Assembly (NCBI GenBank): GCA_900769385.1
Contig: CAAGGO010000229.1
Coordinates: forward strand, 1 to 6,454
DNA: 6,454 nucleotides
Source: Rikenellaceae bacterium
GTDB taxonomy: Bacteria; Bacteroidota; Bacteroidia; Bacteroidales; UBA932
Direction: 5' to 3'
Both the position numbers and the translations under genes were made by a program. Below are positions 1 to 5,522 of this stretch, piece by piece; the stretch's first letter is position 1; each line of letters opens with the position of its first letter. The notes beneath the pieces are model-generated. The model was given only the letters and a program-made list of their open reading frames with translations. It was not told the origin of the DNA and made no database searches.

Positions 1-1650
1 GGTAACGGTCTTGCCAATCCACTCCTCCTTGTCTGTACTCTTAGGGGTCCAGATATTCTCTCCAATCACAAACGACTGCGGCACGTTAACCACCTGGTCA
101 CACGGAGTATATCCACCCTGCATTGCCAATGTATACAGGAACGGCTTGAAAGTTGAACCAACCTGTCTCTTGCCCTGCTTCACCTGGTCATATTTGAAAT
201 AACGGTAATTGCCACTACCAACATAGGCCTTAACATAACCGGTACCCGGCTCCATAGCCATAAAACCGGCCCTCAAGAAAGACTTGTAATACCTGATGGA
301 ATCATTCGGGGTCATAGTGGTATCCACATAACCCTTGTCATTCCACGCAAAAACACGCATCCTTACAGGTGTATCAAAGCTCTTTGTTATCTCCTCATCG
401 GTTGCATTGTTGCGTTTCATCTCACGGTAACGGTCGCTCCAGCGGCGCGCCTGCCTCATAATTGAAGCAATTGTCTCTTTAGGCACCTCATTGTCAAAAG
501 GCCTGTTGTTCTTCCATCGCAACTCCCTGTTGAACTGTCTCTGCAAATCCTTGCCCAAATGCTCCTTCACCGCCTCCTCTGCATACTGCTGCATCTTTGC
601 ATTCACAGGGGTATAAATCTTGAGTCCATCCTTATCCAGATTGTACTTGGTACCGTCAGGTTTAAGATTCTTGTTCAACCATCCGTAAAGAGGATCATCC
701 ATCCACGCAGTTGAATCGGCCCTGTAATCCTCTATATTTGAGTAGCTCTTCCTCTGCGGCTCCTTGGCATTCATCACCCTCTTTATCATATCGCGGAAAT
801 GTGGTGCAAGTCCTGCGTTATGGTCCTGTCGGGAATAAGAAAGGGTAATTGGGAGTTCCCTGATTGAATCCCTCTCCTGTTTGGTGATGTATCCATATTT
901 GTGCATCTGCCCAATAACGTGGTTGCGGCGCACCAAGGACTTCTCCGGATTGCGCACCGGGTTGTAGCGGGTTGGCATATTCACCATTCCCACAAGAAGG
1001 GCACTCTCCTCAATATTCAGCTCAATTGGCTCCTTGCCAAAGAAAGTCTGCGCCGCCGCCTTGATTCCGTATGCATTGCTGCCAAAGAAAACGGCATTCA
1101 TATACATGCTCAAAATCTCCTCCTTTGTATAGTTGCGCTCCAGCTTAACAGCTGTAATCCACTCCTTGAACTTGTTTGTACCCAATACAAAATATTTGGC
1201 ACCCGGGAATTTTGATTTAACTGTATCACGCGGGAAAAGGCTCTTTGCAAGCTGCTGCGAAAGGGTACTTCCGCCACCTCCCTGCGACCTGTTTCCCAAA
1301 AGGAACGATTTCACCACCACCCTGGCCAAACTTTTGGGGTCAATTCCGCTGTGCTTGTAGAAACGGACATCCTCAGTAGCCACAATGGCATCCTTAAGGG
1401 GCTGCGAAAGGTCATCAAAAGTAACGTATGAGCGGTTCTCAATATGGAACGTGTTCAGAACCGTACCATCCTCCGCCAGAATCTGGGTAGCCAGATTGCT
1501 CTTTGGATCCTCCAGCTCCTCAAAAGAGGGGATATCCACAAATGTACCCACCACCAGCAACGCCAGCAGCACCATAAGAACTGGGGCAAACGCAATGGCC
1601 CAAATCCATTTTACAACTCTTTTCCTATTCTTTATTTCCATAATTTTCAT
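1..1650 (-). CDS. mrcA: Penicillin-binding protein 1A, bifunctional transglycosylase/transpeptidase (C-terminus outside window)
   Basis: Class A PBP, an inner-membrane enzyme that polymerises lipid II into glycan strands (GT51 domain) and crosslinks the stem peptides (transpeptidase domain). The open frame covers 550 codons from the ATG at 1650 to the window edge without a stop; the family is usually about 750-800 residues, so roughly the last third is missing. Visible in order: short basic cytoplasmic tail (1-14), one membrane anchor (about 15-38), GT51 motif 1 TEDVRFYKHSG with catalytic Glu93, motif GGGGSTLSQQLAKS (about 124-137), and motif 3 KLERNYTKEEILSMYMN with Glu171. A long linker follows, then the transpeptidase SxxK box in QVGSTFKPF, with nucleophile Ser499 and Lys502. 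The SxN and KTG boxes would lie beyond the edge. A second in-frame ATG at 1641 (Met4) is an equally possible start; there is no clear Shine-Dalgarno. It is divergent from topA. The symbol is by family analogy. Confidence 0.95.
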   Translation of the reverse strand, partial: MKIMEIKNRKRVVKWIWAIAFAPVLMVLLALLVVGTFVDIPSFEELEDPKSNLATQILAEDGTVLNTFHIENRSYVTFDDLSQPLKDAIVATEDVRFYKHSGIDPKSLARVVVKSFLLGNRSQGGGGSTLSQQLAKSLFPRDTVKSKFPGAKYFVLGTNKFKEWITAVKLERNYTKEEILSMYMNAVFFGSNAYGIKAAAQTFFGKEPIELNIEESALLVGMVNMPTRYNPVRNPEKSLVRRNHVIGQMHKYGYITKQERDSIRELPITLSYSRQDHNAGLAPHFRDMIKRVMNAKEPQRKSYSNIEDYRADSTAWMDDPLYGWLNKNLKPDGTKYNLDKDGLKIYTPVNAKMQQYAEEAVKEHLGKDLQRQFNRELRWKNNRPFDNEVPKETIASIMRQARRWSDRYREMKRNNATDEEITKSFDTPVRMRVFAWNDKGYVDTTMTPNDSIRYYKSFLRAGFMAMEPGTGYVKAYVGSGNYRYFKYDQVKQGKRQVGSTFKPFLYTLAMQGGYTPCDQVVNVPQSFVIGENIWTPKSTDKEEWIGKTVT

Positions 1651-1729
1651 CCCGATAACCAGTGCTTTTAAATTCTCTCTTTTCCCTGCTGCAAGGCCTC
1701 CAAAATGTTTGAAAACCACAACAATTTGG

Positions 1730-1737
1730 CAAAAATA
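1730..1737 (-). promoter_or_regulatory. Candidate -7 promoter element for the PBP1A gene
   Basis: On the minus strand this reads TATTTTTG followed by C, a perfect match to the Bacteroidota -7 consensus TAnnTTTG. It would give a 5' leader of about 70 bases before the ATG at 1650. No good -33 TTTG lies at the expected distance. A second candidate is ACATTTTG on the minus strand (1708-1701, one mismatch), which has a TTTG exactly 21 bases upstream (1733-1730) that overlaps the first element. Which of the two is used cannot be decided from sequence alone. Confidence 0.45.
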
Positions 1738-1747
1738 ATAATAAAAA

Positions 1748-1780
1748 TTTGCATTTTAACCTACTTTATGGCTTACTTTG
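1748..1780 (+). promoter_or_regulatory. Predicted topA promoter (Bacteroidota type)
   Basis: TTTG at 1748-1751 serves as the -33 element, followed by a 21-base spacer and TTACTTTG at 1773-1780 as the -7 element (one mismatch to TAnnTTTG). Transcription would begin near 1787, leaving a leader of about 18 bases before the ATG at 1805. The TTG at 1778-1780, which is in frame with topA, forms the end of this -7 element and would lie upstream of the mRNA start, so it is unlikely to be the start codon. Confidence 0.55.
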
Positions 1781-1804
1781 CAGATTCGTGAAAATAAGTA
1801 TGTA

Positions 1805-4126
1805 ATGGGAGAGAATCTAGTTATTGTGGAGTCGCCTGCAAAGGCAAAGAAAATTGAGAAATTCCTTGGCAAAGGGTTTACGGTAAAATCCAGCTTTGGA
1901 CACATCAGGGATCTTGAGAAGAAGAATCTAGGTATAAATATAGAGGGTGGTTTTGAACCTAATTACGAGGTTTCATCAGATAAGAAGACAGTTGTTGCAG
2001 AGCTTAAAAGCTTGGCAAAAAAGGCAGATACAGTATGGCTTGCATCCGACCCCGACCGTGAGGGAGAGGCTATTGCATGGCACTTGTTCCATACCCTTAA
2101 CCTAAAGGAAGAGAATACAAAACGTATTGTTTTCCAAGAGATTACCAAAGACGCTATTCTTAATGCCGTTGCAAATCCACGCACCATTGACAACAACCTT
2201 GTAATGGCCCAGCAGGCCCGCAGGGTACTTGACAGGCTTGTGGGTTTTGAGCTCTCTCCAATCCTATGGAAAAAGGTTGCCCCAAAACTATCTGCTGGCA
2301 GGGTACAGTCTGTAGCCGTAAGGCTTATTGTAGAGAGGGAGAGGGAGATTATGGCATTCAATTCCACTCCATACTTCAGGGTAAACGGCGTTTTTCACCC
2401 GGCAACAGCCAAGAAGAGCGTTAAGGTAAACGCAACCCTTGATTCCAAATTCAACAACGCCCAAGAAGCAAACAGTTTCCTTCTCAAATGCAAGGATGCA
2501 CAGTTTGAAATTGAGAATGTAGAGAAAAGGGAGATTTCACGAACTCCGGCCCCTCCTTTCACAACTTCTGCCCTACAGCAGGAGGCTGCCCGCAAGTTGG
2601 GTTTCTCCGTTTCACAGACAATGAGAATTGCCCAGAAACTTTATGAGGACGGACTTATTACATATATGAGAACCGACTCCACCAACCTTTCACAGCTGGC
2701 AATTGGCACAATCAAGCAGGTTATCAGCGAAAGCTTTGGTGTAGAGTACTCTAAAGTGAGACAATACAAAACCAAGAGCAAGGGGGCTCAGGAGGCTCAC
2801 GAGGCCATCAGACCTACATTCCCTGCCAACCGCACCATTGAGGGAACCCCTCAGGAGAAAAAGCTTTATGACCTTATCTGGAAAAGGGCTGTTGCCTCAC
2901 AGATGTCGGATGCAATCCTTGAAAAAACCGACATTACCATTGGCAGCAACAGCTTTGCAGAGAAATTCATCTCACAGGGTGAGGTTGTAACATTTGACGG
3001 ATTCCTTAAGCTTTATATAGAAGGAAGGGATGATGAGGAGCACGAAGACCAGGCACAGCAGCTTCCACCTGTTGCCGCAGGTGAGGCTATGGAGAACCTT
3101 GAGATTACAGCTACCGAACGCTTCACCCAAAAACCTCCACGCTATTCAGAGGCTTCATTGGTAAAGAAACTTGAGGAGCTTGGCATTGGACGCCCATCCA
3201 CATACGCACCAACAATCTCCACAATTACCCAGAAACGCGGCTATATCCTTATAGACAGTAGGGAGGGTATTGAGAGAGAATACATACTTCTAACCCTTAA
3301 AGGTGGAAAAATCACAGAGGAGACCAAAAAGGAGATTACCGGAACCGAGAAAAAGAAACTTTTCCCTCAGGACATTGGAATCCTTGTAACCGACTTCCTT
3401 GGAAAGAACTTTGAGAATATCCTTGACTACGGCTTTACAGCCAAAGTTGAGGAGGACTTTGACCGCATTGCAGACGGCAAGCTTGTATGGAACAACGTCA
3501 TTGGGGATTTCTACTCTCCATTCCACAAACAGGTGGAGCAGACATTGCAGGAGAGCACCCATACAAACGCCGAGAGGGTTCTTGGAACAGACCCTGCAAG
3601 CGGAAAGACAATGATTGTAAGATTGGGCAAATTTGGGCCTCTTGTACAGAAAGGGACAAATGATGACCCTGAGAAACAGTTTGCATCACTTCAAAAAGGG
3701 CAGCTGATTGAGTCAATTACCCTTGAGGAGGCACTCAAGCTGTTTGAGCTGCCACGTACAGTTGGTGAGTATGAGGGTAAAACCATTGTTGCAGCCATTG
3801 GACGCTTTGGTCCTTATATCAGACACAACAGCAAGTTTGTATCACTTGGCAAGCTTTATGACCCGCGCACCATTGATGAGCAGACAGCAATAGCCCTTAT
3901 TGAGGAGCACGCCAGAAAGGAGGCTGAGAAATTCATTGCCCATTTTGAGGCAGAGGATATACAGGTTCTGAACGGAAGATTTGGAGCATACATCAAACAC
4001 GGAGGGGAGAATTACAAGATTCCTAAAGGAACAGATGCCAAGACATTGGATGCCGCCGCTTGCCTTGAGATTATTGCAAACACCAAACCATCGGGAAGCA
4101 AAACGGCAAAAAAAGGGAAAAAGTAG
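1805..4126 (+). CDS. topA: DNA topoisomerase I (type IA, omega protein)
   Basis: Relaxes negative supercoils by cutting one strand through a 5'-phosphotyrosine link, passing the other strand and religating. It is 773 residues from the chosen ATG. The Toprim domain starts at once (NLVIVESPAKAKKIEKFLG, Glu9) and holds the metal-binding DPDRE motif (Asp82, Asp84, Glu86). The catalytic tyrosine is Tyr287 in LITYMRTDST, and EAHEAIRPT and GIGRPSTYAPTI are further family motifs. The C-terminus has no Cys4 zinc ribbons. Instead it carries three GxFGxY/V-type repeat cores (GKFGP at 608, GRFGP at 666, GRFGA at 724), spaced exactly 58 residues, matching the topoisomerase C-terminal repeat seen in other zinc-less TopA proteins. 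It ends in a lysine-rich tail (KTAKKGKK). An in-frame TTG at 1778 would add nine residues but lies inside the predicted promoter, and family members start just before the VESPAKA motif. It is divergent from the PBP1A gene; no convincing terminator follows. Confidence 0.97.
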   Translation: MGENLVIVESPAKAKKIEKFLGKGFTVKSSFGHIRDLEKKNLGINIEGGFEPNYEVSSDKKTVVAELKSLAKKADTVWLASDPDREGEAIAWHLFHTLNLKEENTKRIVFQEITKDAILNAVANPRTIDNNLVMAQQARRVLDRLVGFELSPILWKKVAPKLSAGRVQSVAVRLIVEREREIMAFNSTPYFRVNGVFHPATAKKSVKVNATLDSKFNNAQEANSFLLKCKDAQFEIENVEKREISRTPAPPFTTSALQQEAARKLGFSVSQTMRIAQKLYEDGLITYMRTDSTNLSQLAIGTIKQVISESFGVEYSKVRQYKTKSKGAQEAHEAIRPTFPANRTIEGTPQEKKLYDLIWKRAVASQMSDAILEKTDITIGSNSFAEKFISQGEVVTFDGFLKLYIEGRDDEEHEDQAQQLPPVAAGEAMENLEITATERFTQKPPRYSEASLVKKLEELGIGRPSTYAPTISTITQKRGYILIDSREGIEREYILLTLKGGKITEETKKEITGTEKKKLFPQDIGILVTDFLGKNFENILDYGFTAKVEEDFDRIADGKLVWNNVIGDFYSPFHKQVEQTLQESTHTNAERVLGTDPASGKTMIVRLGKFGPLVQKGTNDDPEKQFASLQKGQLIESITLEEALKLFELPRTVGEYEGKTIVAAIGRFGPYIRHNSKFVSLGKLYDPRTIDEQTAIALIEEHARKEAEKFIAHFEAEDIQVLNGRFGAYIKHGGENYKIPKGTDAKTLDAAACLEIIANTKPSGSKTAKKGKK

Positions 4127-4148
4127 GCCGAGAACTTATCTGAGGGGG

Positions 4149-4179
4149 TTTTATCTCTAATAAAAAATTCATACTTTTG
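4149..4179 (+). promoter_or_regulatory. Predicted promoter of the Lrp/AsnC-family gene
   Basis: TACTTTTG at 4172-4179 is a perfect match to the Bacteroidota -7 consensus TAnnTTTG and is followed by C, as is common. A weaker -33 candidate, TTTT at 4149-4152, lies 19 bases upstream. The transcript would begin near 4186, about 20 bases before the ATG at 4207. The whole -7 element lies inside the left arm of the inverted repeat at 4171-4218, so a protein bound to that repeat would directly block the promoter. Confidence 0.6.
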
Positions 4180-4218
4180 CATTGCGTACAGAAAATCATT
4201 ACCGTAATGCAAAAGTAT
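4171..4218. repeat. Inverted repeat around promoter and start codon, candidate operator
   Basis: The left arm ATACTTTTGCATTGCG (4171-4186) is matched by the right arm CGTAATGCAAAAGTAT (4203-4218). The outer 13 bases are perfectly complementary, then come one G-T position and two more pairs; the loop is 16 bases. Arm centres are 32 bp apart, close to three helical turns. The left arm holds the -7 element and the right arm holds the start codon and first codons of the Lrp/AsnC gene. As transcription should begin near or after the left arm, it would act as DNA and not as an mRNA hairpin. Binding by the adjacent regulator is an inference from position and from the habit of Lrp/AsnC proteins of controlling their own genes. 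Confidence 0.7.
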
Positions 4219-4701
4219 CAGATAGATGAGATTGACCAGAAGATTCTGTCATTCCTTGTAAAAAATGCCAGGATGCCTTTTCTTGAGATAGCAAGAGAAT
4301 GCGGCATTTCCGGTGCAGCAATTCACCAGAGGGTTAAGAAAATGGAGACTATGGGTATCATTACCGGCTCCAGACTGTTGGTTAAACCACAGACCCTGGG
4401 TTTGAACGTGTGCGCCTTTGTTGCGGTAAACCTTTCTGAAGCAAACAAATATCCACAGGTTATTGAGAGCCTGAAACAGATTTCAGAGGTAGTTGAGTGC
4501 CACTTTGTTACAGGTAACCACTCATTGCTGCTCAAGTTGTACTGTACAAATCACGACCACCTGATGGAAATCCTTATCAATACAATCCAGAACATCCCTG
4601 GCGTACACAAGACAGAGACAATGATCTCATTGGATCAGGCCATTGAGAGACAGGTATGGGTAAAGAGCTATCCAAGCAAAAAGGGGTCCAAGAAGAAATA
4701 A
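4207..4701 (+). CDS. Lrp/AsnC-family transcriptional regulator
   Basis: A 164-residue DNA-binding protein of the leucine-responsive/asparagine regulator family; such proteins form dimers and higher oligomers and often sense amino acids. The N-terminal part has the family opening IDEIDQKILSFLVKNARM (about 6-23) and a helix-turn-helix (about 24-52; EIARECGISGAAIHQRVKKM). The C-terminal effector/oligomerisation (RAM) domain spans about 65-146 and includes VTGNHSLLLKLYC and IPGVHKTETMISLDQ. The Asp common in the TGxxD motif of this domain is Ser106 here. The last residues are very basic (SKKGSKKK). An in-frame TTG at 4177 would add ten residues but is the end of the predicted -7 element, so the ATG at 4207 is preferred. 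No ligand or target can be named from sequence; the inverted repeat over its promoter suggests autoregulation. Its stop codon directly abuts that of the convergent ispD. Confidence 0.93.
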   Translation: MQKYQIDEIDQKILSFLVKNARMPFLEIARECGISGAAIHQRVKKMETMGIITGSRLLVKPQTLGLNVCAFVAVNLSEANKYPQVIESLKQISEVVECHFVTGNHSLLLKLYCTNHDHLMEILINTIQNIPGVHKTETMISLDQAIERQVWVKSYPSKKGSKKK

Positions 4702-5424
4702 CTATTTTTCCTCCATTAAAGACAAGAAAATCCTTGCCATAACCAGATCTTCCGGTGTGGTGAGCTTTATGTTGAATCTGCTTCCAGGAGCAGTGGCAAC
4801 CTTGTATCCGCAACTCTCCACTACAGAGGCATCATCCGTAAACTCAGGTGAATAGGGTTTCCTATAGCACTCCTTAAGGATTGTGGAATCAAACACCTGC
4901 GGTGTCTGTACAAACATATACTCATCCCTGTTTACAGTTTTTGAGCCGTCCGGCATTCCGTCAGGGCCGTAAGTGCACATCCTCATTGACTCAATGGAGG
5001 GCATTACCGGAATTACCCCGGCAACTTTCTCCTTTGCAAAATTGAATTCCACAAGAGAGTGGAGCATCTCTTTAGGGACAAAAGGCCTCACACCATCGTG
5101 GACCGCAACCACTGCCCCCTCAGGAACGTATTCCAAAGCATTTTTCACAGAATGGAATCTGGTTATTCCTCCCGACACCACCGTATGCCTGAACCACAGG
5201 TTGTGCTCAAAACAGTAGTTTCTCCAGTACTCCTTATACTCCTGCGGCAAGGTGAGGATAATGTTCACACCCGGGAACGCCTCCTGCAGCATTCCAATTG
5301 TCCTTAAAAGTACCGGTTTGCCCTCCAATTCAATGAATTGCTTTGCTGTATTGCCACCCATTCTCCTGCCTACACCGCCTGCGGTGACAATTACGTATAA
5401 CTCCTGTTTTTTTGCTGTTGCCAT
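4702..5424 (-). CDS. ispD: 2-C-methyl-D-erythritol 4-phosphate cytidylyltransferase
   Basis: Cytosolic enzyme of the non-mevalonate (MEP) isoprenoid pathway; it joins CTP and methylerythritol 4-phosphate to give CDP-methylerythritol and pyrophosphate. It is 240 residues, about the usual size. The CTP-binding loop is TAGGVGRRMG (14-23) followed by KQF, with Arg21 and Lys28 as the likely equivalents of the catalytic pair in the E. coli enzyme. Other family motifs are VHDGVRPFV (Asp110, Arg113), VNRDEYMFVQTPQVF (Thr174), FTDDASVVE and FNIKLTTPEDL (Lys220). The ATG at 5424 is chosen over an upstream in-frame ATG at 5454 because the latter would coincide with the predicted transcription start and adds ten residues that resemble nothing in the family. 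The lone bifunctional possibility (IspDF) is excluded, since the protein ends after the IspD domain. It is convergent with the Lrp/AsnC gene with no gap and divergent from mreB. Confidence 0.95.
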   Translation of the reverse strand: MATAKKQELYVIVTAGGVGRRMGGNTAKQFIELEGKPVLLRTIGMLQEAFPGVNIILTLPQEYKEYWRNYCFEHNLWFRHTVVSGGITRFHSVKNALEYVPEGAVVAVHDGVRPFVPKEMLHSLVEFNFAKEKVAGVIPVMPSIESMRMCTYGPDGMPDGSKTVNRDEYMFVQTPQVFDSTILKECYRKPYSPEFTDDASVVESCGYKVATAPGSRFNIKLTTPEDLVMARIFLSLMEEK

Positions 5425-5455
5425 TGTATGAGAACTTTCTGAAATAAAATGCATA

Positions 5456-5463
5456 CAAATATA
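5456..5463 (-). promoter_or_regulatory. Candidate -7 promoter element for ispD
   Basis: The minus strand reads TATATTTG, a perfect TAnnTTTG match. Transcription would begin near 5449, leaving a leader of about 25 bases before the ATG at 5424; this supports that start over the ATG at 5454. No recognisable -33 TTTG is present. The expected -33 position (around 5483-5487) touches the candidate -7 element of the divergent mreB. Confidence 0.5.
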
Positions 5464-5486
5464 CCAATTTACTGGCTTATTTTTTG

Positions 5487-5494
5487 TAATTTAG
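5487..5494 (+). promoter_or_regulatory. Weak candidate -7 promoter element for mreB
   Basis: TAATTTAG followed by CC differs by one base from TAnnTTTG and lies at a sensible distance, giving a leader of roughly 20 bases before the ATG at 5523. No -33 element is recognisable at 19-21 bases upstream. TACGTTTA at 5513-5520 is another one-mismatch candidate but sits against the start codon and is less likely. No Shine-Dalgarno is visible before mreB. Confidence 0.3.
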
Positions 5495-5522
5495 CCACCT
5501 GTATTTAGAAATTACGTTTACT

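Noticed and set aside
901..1738. Plus-strand open frames of 75-117 codons opposite the PBP1A gene
   Set aside because: They lie antisense to a clearly conserved coding frame, have no family features and no promoter or start context of their own.
1748..1755. TTTGCATT near topA as a second site for the Lrp/AsnC protein
   Set aside because: The same eight bases occur inside the PBP1A coding sequence (596-603), and no inverted partner is present, so the match carries little weight.
1963..2595. Minus-strand open frames opposite topA
   Set aside because: They are antisense shadows of strongly conserved Toprim and core topoisomerase sequence; their Ser/Leu-rich translations look like no known protein.
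4149..4165. TTTTAT/ATAAAA hairpin after topA as a terminator
   Set aside because: A six-base stem made only of A-T pairs with no following T-run is too weak; the bases more likely belong to the upstream part of the next promoter.
4171..4218. Invertible promoter (phase-variable switch) as known in Bacteroidales
   Set aside because: The repeats enclose only 16 bases, far too short for a recombinase-inverted segment, the promoter lies in the arm and not between the arms, and no invertase gene is nearby.
5425..5454. Ten-residue N-terminal extension of IspD from the ATG at 5454
   Set aside because: That ATG falls about at the transcription start predicted from the -7 element at 5456-5463, and the family normally begins shortly before the AGG nucleotide-binding loop.
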